Part shown: positions 1 to 10,244 of the stretch, piece after piece | Position numbering within the stretch: position 1 is the first letter of the stretch | Layout: every line of letters begins with the position of its first letter | NCBI RefSeq assembly: GCF_039634365.2 | Contig: NZ_CP155079.2 | Location: 1,178,001 to 1,242,000 of the forward strand | Direction of reading: 5' to 3' | From: Mucilaginibacter sp. PAMB04168 | Lineage (GTDB): Bacteria; Bacteroidota; Bacteroidia; Sphingobacteriales; Sphingobacteriaceae | DNA length: 64,000 nucleotides | Notes under the pieces: generated by a model | Told to the model about the DNA's origin: nothing | What the model saw: only the letters and a program-made list of their open reading frames with translations | Databases searched by the model: none | Made by a program: the position numbers and the translations under genes

Positions 1-1766
1 TCGCCAATTTGCAGGTAAAATACTTCTTCTTCTTGCCCGTAACCTTTTCCCGTTTCATAAACCTGCTTCAAAAGATTAGGGAACGGCTGCCCTTCAAGTT
101 CTGGCAGTACTTCCAGCAGGGTGCGGCCTGTAACTTCATCGATGGTTTTGCTCCATAAATTCACCAGTTGCTGGTTAGCAATTTCAATAAGCCAATCCCG
201 GCCATGCAGTATCATCAGCGCGTAATGGGCCGACATAACCATGTTGCGCAGATTGTTTTCGCTTTCTTCGATCCGTTGGCGTGCTACTACCTGCTCAGTA
301 ACATCAACCGCTGATTGTATTACTCCGGTAACTTCACCTTTCTCTAACAATGGTTTATAAAGTATATTAAAGTAACCCGTGCCCTGCTCGCCATTTCGGT
401 TCAATAATACGGCTTGCTCGTAACCTGTCCATTCTTTGCCATTCTGGTAAGTTTGCTCAAGGCGTTCAATGATTGCCTGCCCGGCTAATTCAGGCATAGC
501 ATCAAATAAGTTTTTGCCAATTATGGAGTTATCTTTGTCAATTAACAGCAGCATAGGCGGATTAACAACCTCTAACCGCATATTCGGCCCGCGGGTCACC
601 ATTGTTGGAACGGGGCTTTGCTCTATCAGGCTCCTGAAACGTGCTTCACTCTCCGCTAAATCTTTAGTGCGGCTTAATACACGCTCTTCTAATTCTGAAT
701 TTAACGCAGCCAGATGAATCTGCGATAAATGCAGTTCATCATTAGTGGCGCTGAGCTCTTCGTTGGTTGTAGCCAGCTCTTCATTCAAAATCTGCTCACG
801 CTGCAGTGCGCCGCTTTGCTCATAAGCAAACCCGTTATTTAAAATAGTGCCCACATATATGGCCACTGAAGCTAAAAAGTGCTGGTAATCACTATCCAGT
901 TTTTTACGGGGAGACAGGCCCATAACCAGGTAACCCGTAATTTTAGCTTCATCACGACTGATTGGCGCAATTAACGCCTCGCGGCAGGGCTCGCCCCAAA
1001 TGCTTTGAACAGCGTGAGGCAGGTATTTATCCAGGTCGGGTATGTGTTCAACATTGCCAGAACCGTTACTGTGAGGCCAGCTTACACTTAACCCGTCATT
1101 TTCTGCAATTCCGCCGCTTGCAACTAATTGAGGCTGAGTGTTTTTGTTTTCGGTTGAGAATAGCAGGTAAAATGGAATGTCTTCCTGGCAATTATCTAAG
1201 ATGTTTTCAACATCTGCAACGGCCTCCATAAGGCTATGCGACTGATTAAGCTGGTTTTGCAAACGCTGCAAATGTTTATTACGCCGTTCATTGATTACCT
1301 TGTAAGTAGTTTCAATTACAGCATTAAATACGCCGCCAATTGTACCGTCAGTCGCCATAATAGGCGATAGGCTGTAATCGAAATAGCATTCCTCGGTATA
1401 GCCATAGCGGTGCATGAGTAGTAAAGCATCTGGCTGGCGTATAGATTCGCCTTTGGTTAATACACTTTTAAACTGTGCGTCCAGGCCGTCCCATATTTCA
1501 GGCCAAACCACAGCCCCTGGCTTTCCGAGTGCCCATGGGTGCTTATCGCCGGGTATGGTGCTCCATGCATCGTTGTATAGTAATATAAAGTCGCTACCCC
1601 AGTAAATAGCAATAGGGAAGCCCGAATTAAGACTGATGCTAACAGCCGCCTTTAAGCTTTCGGGCCAGGTATCGGGTGTACTTAAAACAGATACTGACCA
1701 ATCAGTGGTGCGGATCAGTTCGCCCATTTGGCCTCCGCCCAGCAAAAATGAAGGTATGTTTAACAC
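1..1766 (-). CDS. PAS-domain sensor protein, probable hybrid or histidine kinase N-terminal part (truncated by window edge)
   Basis: The minus-strand frame is open from about 1766 to the left edge, so only the N-terminal 588 or so codons are visible and no stop is seen. The start is either GTG at 1766 or ATG at 1727. I prefer GTG because the preceding segment ending GGGQMGEL resembles the usual N-terminus of this PAS-sensor type. The order visible is: an N-terminal PAS-like domain (WPESLKAAVSISLNSGFPIA, then YWGSDFILLYNDAW), a GAF-like stretch of about 150 residues, a coiled coil rich in NEEL/NDEL repeats, then two PAS domains (the first begins ESEARFRSLIEQSPVP). The family senses signals in the cytoplasm and passes them to a kinase module, which would lie outside the window. 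The output domain is therefore unknown. Confidence 0.85.
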   Translation of the reverse strand, partial: MLNIPSFLLGGGQMGELIRTTDWSVSVLSTPDTWPESLKAAVSISLNSGFPIAIYWGSDFILLYNDAWSTIPGDKHPWALGKPGAVVWPEIWDGLDAQFKSVLTKGESIRQPDALLLMHRYGYTEECYFDYSLSPIMATDGTIGGVFNAVIETTYKVINERRNKHLQRLQNQLNQSHSLMEAVADVENILDNCQEDIPFYLLFSTENKNTQPQLVASGGIAENDGLSVSWPHSNGSGNVEHIPDLDKYLPHAVQSIWGEPCREALIAPISRDEAKITGYLVMGLSPRKKLDSDYQHFLASVAIYVGTILNNGFAYEQSGALQREQILNEELATTNEELSATNDELHLSQIHLAALNSELEERVLSRTKDLAESEARFRSLIEQSPVPTMVTRGPNMRLEVVNPPMLLLIDKDNSIIGKNLFDAMPELAGQAIIERLEQTYQNGKEWTGYEQAVLLNRNGEQGTGYFNILYKPLLEKGEVTGVIQSAVDVTEQVVARQRIEESENNLRNMVMSAHYALMILHGRDWLIEIANQQLVNLWSKTIDEVTGRTLLEVLPELEGQPFPNLLKQVYETGKGYGQEEEVFYLQIG

Positions 1767-1962
1767 AAGTTAGTTGATGTAATTAATAAAACAGCTAAAA
1801 CATAGTACACACAATTCAATTACAAACACCCGAAAATAAAAAATGTTGCATGGGGTTTTAAAACAAAAAAGGGTAACATTTTAACGAGGCAAAGCATTTA
1901 GTGGCTATCATTTAATCAACGTATGAAAAAAAATTGCCTTAGAATCAATCTGATTGTCTCAT

Positions 1963-2004
1963 AAAAAAAGTCATTTCATGTACTCACAAAATGACTTTTT
2001 TTTT
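1963..2004 (-). terminator. Terminator hairpin downstream of pgi
   Basis: AAAGTCATTT (1967-1976) pairs with AAATGACTTT (1989-1998), and A/T tracts flank both sides. On the minus strand this gives a stem followed by a U run just after the pgi stop. The symmetric A/T tracts could also stop plus-strand transcription. Confidence 0.75.
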
Positions 2005-2017
2005 AAACATTAACTGA

Positions 2018-3727
<1,710 letters not shown>

Positions 3728-3824
3728 TTAATAATAAGGTACTTAACGTTTAAAATACACACTAATCTTAGTGTTTTAAGTACACTTTTTAATTAAGATT
3801 TTTTTAATTTTTTTCGATAAAAAT

Positions 3825-3857
3825 TTTGATAATTAAAATATTTATTTATTATATTTG
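3825..3857 (+). promoter_or_regulatory. Putative promoter of the 3924 gene
   Basis: TTTG at 3825-3828 and TATATTTG at 3850-3857 are separated by 21 bases, close to the Bacteroidota consensus TTTG-N19-TAnnTTTG. The element sits about 65 bases before the ATG in an A/T-rich divergent intergenic region shared with pgi. Confidence 0.6.
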
Positions 3858-3923
3858 TTTAGTTCATAACCTAAGTGCCGAAACGTCATCATATTATTAA
3901 TCTGCTTAAAAACATTATTTGCC

Positions 3924-4361
3924 ATGTTTGAAAAACTTTTTTTGCTTGTTAAGAATAACGCCGGGGCGGCTGTTATCAACAATCCGGTAATTCCTGCCGG
4001 TTCACGCGAAGCTGTGATAAACGAAGCTTCAAGTTCAATTATCGAGGTTTTAAAAAACCAGATGGAAAATGGACGCATTGGTGACCTGATTAAATATTTT
4101 CAGTTTTCGGGTACCTACAATGAGTCATTAGTTACCAGCATTATTAATAAGTTTGCAAACAGGCTAAACAAATTTTACAGCATTGATATGCCATCTGCAC
4201 AAGCGGCAGCTCATTCACTTATACCAACAGTGATGAGGCAACTGGTGCAACAATCAAAAACTCAGCAAACCAAAGAGTTTGCTTTGGGCAATATGCTGTC
4301 TCAGCTAAATGGTAACCGTGCCGATTTAAGCGGCCTGGTTAACCAACTGATGATTGCTTAA
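3924..4361 (+). CDS. Small helical protein of unknown function
   Basis: The 145-residue product has no signal peptide and no transmembrane segment. It looks almost entirely alpha-helical, with alternating hydrophobic heptads and Gln/Asn-rich turns, and a C-terminal segment ALGNMLSQLNGNRADLSGL. That tail recalls DUF937/YidB-like helical proteins, but the resemblance is weak and I do not assign the family. It has its own promoter-like element upstream and a hairpin terminator downstream, so it is probably monocistronic. Function is unknown. Confidence 0.75.
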   Translation: MFEKLFLLVKNNAGAAVINNPVIPAGSREAVINEASSSIIEVLKNQMENGRIGDLIKYFQFSGTYNESLVTSIINKFANRLNKFYSIDMPSAQAAAHSLIPTVMRQLVQQSKTQQTKEFALGNMLSQLNGNRADLSGLVNQLMIA

Positions 4362-4386
4362 GCTTATTTGCAGATTTAAATAATAG

Positions 4387-4417
4387 AAAGGCTTGTCTTA
4401 AACCGACAGGCCTTTTT
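4387..4417 (+). terminator. Rho-independent terminator
   Basis: AAAGGCTTGTC (4387-4397) pairs imperfectly with GACAGGCCTTT (4405-4415) and is followed by a T run. It ends the 3924-4361 transcript just before the prfB promoter. Confidence 0.8.
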
Positions 4418-4442
4418 TATGTTTACGCTATTAGGTTTTAAC

Positions 4443-4450
4443 TATATTTG
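4443..4450 (+). promoter_or_regulatory. -7 element of prfB, very close to the start codon
   Basis: TATATTTG is an exact match to TAnnTTTG and ends only 5 bases before the prfB ATG at 4456. If it is used, transcription would begin at or within a few bases of the A of the ATG, giving a leaderless or near-leaderless mRNA. No clear TTTG -33 element is seen. Confidence 0.45.
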
Positions 4451-4455
4451 CTACC

Positions 4456-5548
4456 ATGACAAAAGAACAAGTACAGGATTTAAGGGATAGAACAGCTTCC
4501 CTGAGGAGGCATCTTTGACATCGATAAAAAACTTGAAGAATTAGCAAAAGAACAGGAAATAACAGTTAGTCCGGAGTTTTGGAATGCACCCAAGGAAGCC
4601 GAAAAGGTATTGGCATCTATAAAGGTGAAAAAAGTTTGGACAGACGCCTTCCAGAAAGTTGTATCAACAGTTGATGATACTGGCGTACTTTATGAATTTT
4701 ACCAGAGCGGTGATGCTACTGAGCCCGAAATGCAGGAACAGTTCAATGCGGCACTAAAAGCTGTAGAAGAACTGGAATTTAAGAACATGCTATCGGCCGA
4801 GGAAGACCAACTGAATGCCGTTTTACAAATTACAGCCGGTGCCGGTGGTACCGAAAGCTGCGACTGGGCCAGCATGCTCATGCGTATGTACATTATGTGG
4901 GGCGAAAAGAACGGCTACAAAGTAAGTGAGCAGGATTACCAGGAAGGCGATGTAGCCGGTATTAAAACTGTTACTTTGCAAATTGAAGGTGATTTTGCCT
5001 ACGGTTATTTAAAAGGCGAAAATGGAGTACACCGTCTGGTGCGTGTGTCGCCGTTTGATGCCAATGCCAAGCGCCATACATCGTTTGCCTCTGTGTACGT
5101 GTACCCATTGGTTGATGATACGATTGAAATTGAGGTAAACCCTGCTGATATAGAGTTTGAGACATTCCGCTCGGGCGGCGCAGGCGGGCAAAACGTAAAT
5201 AAGGTAGAAACTGCCGTACGTTTGTACCATAAACCATCAGGCATTGTTATTAAAAACCAGGAGTCGCGCTCGCAATTGCAGAATAAGGAAAATGCGATCC
5301 GCTTACTAAAATCTCAGTTATATGAGATTGAAATGCGCAAGCGTATGGAAACCAGTAATGCTATCGAAGGCAATAAAAAGAAGATTGAATGGGGTTCGCA
5401 AATACGCAACTACGTATTGCACCCATACAAACTGGTTAAAGACTTACGTACCGATCACGAAACATCCAACGCACAAGCTGTGTTAGATGGTGAATTGGAC
5501 GACTTCTTGAAAGCCTACTTAATGGAATTTGGCGGGCCCAAAAGCTAA
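4456..5548 (+). CDS. prfB: Peptide chain release factor 2, expressed through a programmed +1 frameshift
   Basis: RF2 recognises UAA and UGA stop codons and triggers peptide release on the ribosome. Translation starts at ATG 4456 ([20 protein letters not shown]) and meets an in-frame TGA at 4516. The protein continues in the +1 frame from GAC at 4517 to the stop at 5548, for about 363 residues in total, like E. coli RF2 (365). The second frame carries the RF2 recognition motif SPF ([13 protein letters not shown]) and the catalytic GGQ loop ([13 protein letters not shown]). The recoding signal AGGAGG (4504-4509), a 3-base spacer and CTT TGA C is the classical one. The frame break is therefore regulation by RF2 level, not damage. 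The start is only 5 bases after a -7 promoter element. Confidence 0.97.
4504..4519 (+). promoter_or_regulatory. prfB programmed +1 frameshift site
   Basis: The order is the SD-like AGGAGG (4504-4509), then CAT, then the slippery codon CTT (4513-4515), then TGA (4516-4518) followed by C. Spacing equals that of the E. coli RF2 site (AGGGGG-TAT-CTT-TGA-C). Low RF2 lets the ribosome slip +1 and finish RF2, which is autoregulation. Confidence 0.95.
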
Positions 5549-5578
5549 GCCGATTTAAGAGCAAAAACTAAAAAAGGG

Positions 5579-5659
5579 TGTCATCCCGAACGATAGCGAG
5601 AAATCTTGTACAAGCAATTAGCGGTGTATTAGATATCTCGCTATTTGTTCTGAATGGCA
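5579..5659 (+). repeat. Palindromic intergenic repeat, copy A
   Basis: This 81-base element has imperfect inverted ends TGTCATCCCGAAC (5579-5591) and GTTCTGAATGGCA (5647-5659), with an internal GCGAGAAATCTTGTACA. A second copy lies at 33843-33926. It sits between prfB and the esterase gene and is followed by a T run. The frame of the next gene is open through it by chance. Confidence 0.7.
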
Positions 5660-5703
5660 TTTTTTGTTTTATATTAGCCTCAACCAAATTCGATAAACCA
5701 ACT

Positions 5704-6615
5704 ATGCGAACCAAACTCCTAACTGTGTCTTTAATGATGCTTGGTACATTAACATTTGCGCAAAGTACTCAACCCATAAAGCTTTATCCTAAAGGTGTTC
5801 CAAACAGCAAGGCTGCACCAGCAGCTTATGCCGAAAAGAACGAAAATAGCAGGGTAAGTATGGTTACAGATCCGGTGCTTACACCATTTTTTCCGGAAAA
5901 GGGAAAAGCTAACGGCGCGTCAATCATTATTTGCCCTGGGGGCGGCTATTCCAGACTGGCTATAGATCATGAAGGTACCGCTGTAGCCAAAAAGTTTAAC
6001 GAAATAGGAGTAACGGCTTTTGTGCTTACCTACCGCCTGCCCAGCGATGCCATAATGCTTGACAAAACTATTGGTCCGCTACAGGATGCACAGCGTTCTA
6101 TACAACTGGTGCGCCAGCGTTCTAAAGAATGGGGATTAGATACCGGTAGGGTAGGTATCATCGGCTTTTCGGCGGGTGGCCACCTGGCTTCAACCGCTAT
6201 TACGCATTTTAACAAAGCCGTTATTAATAATAAAGACAACGTTAACCTGCGGCCAAACTTCGCCGTATTAATGTACCCGGTAATCAGCTTTACCGAAATA
6301 GCTCACAAAGGCTCACGCGAAAATTTGATTGGCAAAACACCAACGCCCGAAATGGTTGACCTATACTCGAACGAAAAGCAGGTAACCGCACAAACGCCAC
6401 CCACTTTTTTAGTACATGCACAGGATGATAAAACCGTGCCTGTAATGAACAGCATTGCTTTTTACGAAGCCATGGTAAAAGCCGGTGTAAAAGGAGAACT
6501 GCACTTGTACCAGGCCGGCGGCCACGGCTTTGGGCTGGTAAACAAAACAACTAAAGACGAATGGTTTAACGGTTGTAAAAACTGGATGGATGCTAACGGG
6601 TGGTTAGGTAAGTAG
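5704..6615 (+). CDS. Secreted alpha/beta hydrolase, acetyl-xylan-esterase-like
   Basis: The reading frame is open from 5578, but that upstream part is the intergenic repeat. ATG 5704 gives a clear signal peptide (MRTKLLTVSLMMLGTLTFAQ), so I start there (303 residues). Hydrolase landmarks are the oxyanion region CPGGGYSRLAIDHEG near residue 80, the nucleophile elbow GFSAGGHLAS near 160, an Asp in VHAQDDKTVPV and a His in GGHGFGL near the C-terminus. This is the BD-FAE/CE7-like esterase layout used on plant polysaccharide esters. The substrate is not shown by the sequence. It is probably periplasmic or exported. Confidence 0.87.
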   Translation: MRTKLLTVSLMMLGTLTFAQSTQPIKLYPKGVPNSKAAPAAYAEKNENSRVSMVTDPVLTPFFPEKGKANGASIIICPGGGYSRLAIDHEGTAVAKKFNEIGVTAFVLTYRLPSDAIMLDKTIGPLQDAQRSIQLVRQRSKEWGLDTGRVGIIGFSAGGHLASTAITHFNKAVINNKDNVNLRPNFAVLMYPVISFTEIAHKGSRENLIGKTPTPEMVDLYSNEKQVTAQTPPTFLVHAQDDKTVPVMNSIAFYEAMVKAGVKGELHLYQAGGHGFGLVNKTTKDEWFNGCKNWMDANGWLGK

Positions 6616-6705
6616 TGAAATTTACATTAGTTAATTTGATTACATTGCGGTATTCATGAAATCATGTTTATCCGGTAAGCTTTTTATTTTTTTAATTTCT
6701 CAAGC

Positions 6706-7803
6706 ATGTTAGCCCCTAAAGATATATTAGTTGTTACTACTTCAACAATTGAAGGCAAATCTATTAAAAAGCACATTAAACCTGTAACAGCACATATTGT
6801 TGCCGGAACGAATTTCTTCAGCGATATGTTTGCCGCTTTCAGCGATTTTTTTGGTGGAAGATCCTCATCATATCAGAAACAGCTTACCTCCCTTTATGAT
6901 GAAGCGATACATAGCATTAAGTTGGCCGCTTATGAAATAGGTGCTAATGCAGTTGTAGGTTTGAGTATAGATATGGATGAGATATCGGGAAAAAACAAAT
7001 CTATGTTTATGTTAACCGCTATTGGTACGGCTGTAGTTTTAGAAAATGATGTTGTTGTAACACCTGCATTTGAGGAGGATGAGAAATTTGAAAATGTGAG
7101 TTATGAAAAGCTCAATACTTTATACAGGAAGCGCGATTATTTGAAGAAAGCCCAGGAGGATAATTTAACCTTTAATGAGGACAGTTGGAAGTTTTTTACC
7201 AATAACAGGATGGAAGAGATATTTCCATTCCTTATAAAGAAATATCAAACAATGGTTACGGGCGTACCTCAAAATGAGCTTAAAGATTTTTATGACAGAT
7301 TGCTAATGTATATTGACGCTTTTCCAGAAGAAAAGAAAGTAGCATTAGTTTATAGTGCAATCTTGACAGAAAAGAATGAATATAATCTTGCTCTGCTTAG
7401 CAAAGTAGTTAATGATCTTAATTTGTTAGATCTAAATTACGCACATCAAGTGATTGGGCATGATGATTTTAATACTCGAAAAATAGGGTTGCAAATTACA
7501 ACCTTTAACAAACCATTCTATAATCGTGAAGATATCGAACTTTTTAACGCGATTAAGGAACAGATAACATCTAATTTTAAGGAACGCGGAACCCGTACAA
7601 CTAAAAAACAATTGTTATCTTCTAAAGAGAGGGAGGTATGGATATGCGAATGTGGTAACACAAATGATGTTCCTGGCTATAGTGCTTACTGTGATGGTTG
7701 TTTCAAGGATATTTTTGGTTTTAAGGCGAATGATGTCACGCCGGCTAAAGCAGCAACTAGCATAAGCACAAAAGTAGAACTAATATCAGAACTGGTAGGG
7801 TAA
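6706..7803 (+). CDS. YbjQ-domain protein with C-terminal zinc ribbon
   Basis: Residues 1-115 match the YbjQ/UPF0145 fold: an N-terminal LVVTTSTIEGKSIKKH strand, an internal YDEAIHSIKLAAYEIGANAVVGLSIDMDEI, and a closing strand TAIGTAVVLE. A helical middle region follows (about 120-300) with no family I recognise. Near the C-terminus a zinc-ribbon pair is visible, Cys314/Cys316 (CECGNTN) and Cys329/Cys332 (YCDGC). The 365-residue length is much longer than stand-alone YbjQ (about 105). Base composition is more A/T-rich than its neighbours, which may indicate transfer. Function is unknown. It is probably cytoplasmic, since no signal is seen. Confidence 0.75.
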   Translation: MLAPKDILVVTTSTIEGKSIKKHIKPVTAHIVAGTNFFSDMFAAFSDFFGGRSSSYQKQLTSLYDEAIHSIKLAAYEIGANAVVGLSIDMDEISGKNKSMFMLTAIGTAVVLENDVVVTPAFEEDEKFENVSYEKLNTLYRKRDYLKKAQEDNLTFNEDSWKFFTNNRMEEIFPFLIKKYQTMVTGVPQNELKDFYDRLLMYIDAFPEEKKVALVYSAILTEKNEYNLALLSKVVNDLNLLDLNYAHQVIGHDDFNTRKIGLQITTFNKPFYNREDIELFNAIKEQITSNFKERGTRTTKKQLLSSKEREVWICECGNTNDVPGYSAYCDGCFKDIFGFKANDVTPAKAATSISTKVELISELVG

Positions 7804-7818
7804 GTTCGCCTACGTTAT

Positions 7819-8583
7819 TCAAAATCGTTTCAAATACGCCGCACTCACTAATTCACCGTACGGAATTTGAGCCGGCTCATCTAAACTAAACCAGGGTGAG
7901 CCGTTTTGCAATATTTGTATGTTTTGAGCAGGCATAAAGCTTTGTGCCAGTAAGAATCTTTTCTGATGATTGACCTTGTTTATCACCACATTCATTACTA
8001 TAAAACAATGGCCTGGCGAACCACCCTTGATGAACACATCACCGATATTCAAATCATTTGCATTGGTTACCTGATGCAGTTCCTTGTCTAGCGATAAAGT
8101 ACCAGCGTAAGAGAATACGAGGTTCATGTACCTTAAAAAGCTGGCGTAGCTGTAATCTTTTGCAGCCTGCTTTTTCCATACGCCGCTTTGCTGATAACGG
8201 TACCCTTCGGCAAAGTGAATAAAATCGCATTTAAACCCGCTGGTAAAATTAAAGCTGATGGCTTTGTAGTCTTTTTTACTGTATAGGTACTCTGCCCTTA
8301 AGCGCATCACGGCGTCGGCGCACTGCTGTAAATCCTGGTTGCCAATGCTCATGTTGAGCACAGCAGCGGTATAAGGGTTTGTACGGGCAATGGTGCCTGT
8401 GTAGGTGCGGGTAGGAGTACCTGCCGGCTTAAGCGTTCTGTTTTGAAGCCATTGTGCAAAAGAACCAGGTTGCACCGTTATCTGCTGGTAACTTGCCGGT
8501 ATTTTAAAACGGCTAACTACAGTGTCGGTTTTTATAAATACCGAAGTGATGAGTAATAACAGGGCAAGAACTATATTTTTCAT
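7819..8583 (-). CDS. DUF4846 exported protein
   Basis: The 254-residue product has an N-terminal signal sequence (MKNIVLALLLLITSVFIKT). Conserved-looking segments typical of DUF4846 are present: LNMSIGNQDLQQCADAVMRL, FNFTSGFKCDFIHFAEGYR, GSPGHCFIVMNVV and LLAQSFMPAQNIQIL. The repeated Cys, His and Asp positions (CDF, PGHCF) suggest an enzyme-like pocket, but no activity is established that I can name. Its start overlaps the stop of the upstream M23 peptidase gene by 4 bases (ATGA type), so the two are translationally coupled. A cell-wall-related role is inferred from that partner only. Confidence 0.8.
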   Translation of the reverse strand: MKNIVLALLLLITSVFIKTDTVVSRFKIPASYQQITVQPGSFAQWLQNRTLKPAGTPTRTYTGTIARTNPYTAAVLNMSIGNQDLQQCADAVMRLRAEYLYSKKDYKAISFNFTSGFKCDFIHFAEGYRYQQSGVWKKQAAKDYSYASFLRYMNLVFSYAGTLSLDKELHQVTNANDLNIGDVFIKGGSPGHCFIVMNVVINKVNHQKRFLLAQSFMPAQNIQILQNGSPWFSLDEPAQIPYGELVSAAYLKRF

Positions 8584-9302
8584 AAGCGAGCGGCTTGTGT
8601 AAGTGCTTGATAAGGGTTATAAGGAACCGGCAAATTGCCCGTTAAATTAAATGCTGAAAAATGCAAATGTGTAGGAGAGCGCTGTTTGTAAGCATTAAAA
8701 CCCGTACGGCCTACTTCTGCAATTTTCTGCCCGCGCTTTATGATATCGCCCGGTTTCACAAAAACGTTGCGGTTGTGAGCATAATAAGTTATTATGTTTT
8801 GTTGCGGGTGGTATAGCCAAATGTACCTGCCGCCTCTCAGATCGCTTTCTGCATCCCAAGTATTACTACAGGCCAGCACTAGGCCATCCGCAACGGCCAA
8901 AACGTTTACCGGCAACTGGGTATGGTCGTCCAGGTCGTCATGGTTGCGGTCATCAATAAAAATATCATGCGCGGGGTGGGCAGTATGTTTGTTGCCGTCA
9001 AAGTAATTATAACCTTTGTCATTGTATCCATCGCCATGAGTGCCACCAATATCACGTGCAGAGTATCCGGCGAGTGGAAACACCCATTTGTCGTCTGTTG
9101 AAGGGGTATAGACGGCTTTAATTTTTGTTATCAGGGAACTAAAGCTATGCGCTGCTTTGTTGCGATTAATGCTGCCGTTTGTTACCTGTGAGTTCAGCTT
9201 ATCAAACGCGTTGCAGTACTTAAAAAGTTTGCCTTGCTGGCCGTAAGTATATCTCGACAGTGAAAGTAACAGCAACAGATTAAGTAAGAAAGCTTTAGGC
9301 AT
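8580..9302 (-). CDS. M23 family metallopeptidase (LytM-type)
   Basis: This is probably a periplasmic peptidoglycan endopeptidase or a related envelope protein of 240 residues with a signal peptide (MPKAFLLNLLLLLSLSRYTYG). M23 zinc-site elements are visible: HPAHDIFIDDRN (HxxxD, near residue 110), NVLAVADGLVLA for the core sheet, and PTHLHFSAF (HxH) near 215. The GQKIAEVGRTG turn before the last motif is typical. It is co-transcribed with the overlapping DUF4846 gene. Because all metal ligands are present, it is likely active. Confidence 0.88.
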   Translation of the reverse strand: MPKAFLLNLLLLLSLSRYTYGQQGKLFKYCNAFDKLNSQVTNGSINRNKAAHSFSSLITKIKAVYTPSTDDKWVFPLAGYSARDIGGTHGDGYNDKGYNYFDGNKHTAHPAHDIFIDDRNHDDLDDHTQLPVNVLAVADGLVLACSNTWDAESDLRGGRYIWLYHPQQNIITYYAHNRNVFVKPGDIIKRGQKIAEVGRTGFNAYKQRSPTHLHFSAFNLTGNLPVPYNPYQALTQAARL

Positions 9303-9339
9303 AAGATATTGGTATGCCTAAAGTTACAAAATATCTTGC

Positions 9340-10197
9340 TTATTGCAATACCGCCAATAACTCGTTAAGTTCCTGCACTTTCTCTGCAGATCCGAGTTGT
9401 TCGTATGAGCTGATGAGATTGCGCAAAATACGGCGCACAATGTCAGTATTACTGCAGGGTTCGTAAAACTGCTTATCTATATTCAGGTTCAGTTGTTTCA
9501 GGAACATATCTACATCACGCCTGCCAAAAATGAAACCTTTATTGAAAGCATTAATATAAAACAGTACCCCGCTTTCAAACTCCGATTTGGCCGATTCATC
9601 CATGTAAGCCAGTATGAAGTGCTGCGGTAAATTGACGCCATAAATAGGTATATCCAGCTTTTGGGCCACTACCGAGTAGATAATAGCCAGCGAGATCTGA
9701 TTGCCCTTCTTAGTTTCCAAAACCTGGCTCAGGTAACTGTTTTGGGGATCCTGGTGATTGGTGGTATTACCGCTAAAGCCATATAGGTTATATAACACGT
9801 GGTTAATGAGCTTAACCTGGTCAGATGGACTGCCCTCAAACATCATCTGCATCCATATATCACGTTTAATGGCTTCAATCTGGTTAATAACTTTTTGCTC
9901 ATCCAGATCGGGATATTGGTATTTATTGATAATAAGTGCACCGCGCAATAAATCAAAAGCACCGCTCTGATGCCAGAGTTCCAGATCGTTTTTCACAATG
10001 CTAAATTGTATTTCGTGCACCAGGTTGGCTATGCGATCTTGCTGTACGCTATCAAAAGCCTGTTCCCAGGCGCTTTCAAGGTAGGTGATAGCAGTAGGAC
10101 CGTATGACAATAGTTTTTCGTGCACATGCTCAAAGACTTCCCGGTCCGGGTCATCCAGTAGTTTTATAAGTGAGTTTATTTCAGCTTCGTTAATCAT
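9340..10197 (-). CDS. Transglutaminase-like protein (SirB1/Transglut_core2 type)
   Basis: I start at ATG 10197 (MINEAEINSLIKLLDDPD). A TTG 18 bases upstream also keeps the frame. The N-terminal 90 residues are HEAT-like helices (LDDPDREVFEHVHEKLLSYG). The central part carries the SirB1-type transglutaminase-like core (NHVLYNLYGFSGNTTNHQDP, then SYLSQVLETKKGNQISLAI, and YGVNLPQHFILAY). The C-terminus has TPR-like helices (DIVRRILRNLISSYEQLG). The usual catalytic Cys of true transglutaminases is not evident in the loop GNQISLAI, which is common in this subfamily. There is no signal peptide, so it is probably cytoplasmic. Function is not established. Confidence 0.8.
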   Translation of the reverse strand: MINEAEINSLIKLLDDPDREVFEHVHEKLLSYGPTAITYLESAWEQAFDSVQQDRIANLVHEIQFSIVKNDLELWHQSGAFDLLRGALIINKYQYPDLDEQKVINQIEAIKRDIWMQMMFEGSPSDQVKLINHVLYNLYGFSGNTTNHQDPQNSYLSQVLETKKGNQISLAIIYSVVAQKLDIPIYGVNLPQHFILAYMDESAKSEFESGVLFYINAFNKGFIFGRRDVDMFLKQLNLNIDKQFYEPCSNTDIVRRILRNLISSYEQLGSAEKVQELNELLAVLQ

Positions 10198-10244
10198 GTT
10201 GCCTATTCCTTCCAAATAATAAAGCTTTCTTTATTTTTACAACC

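Noticed and set aside
4456..4610. prfB as a broken gene or as a shorter gene starting at TTG 4610
   Set aside because: The in-frame TGA sits in the exact RF2 recoding context, and the joined product has normal length and all motifs.
5578..5703. Upstream extension of the esterase coding region
   Set aside because: This part is the palindromic repeat, and a clear signal peptide starts at ATG 5704.
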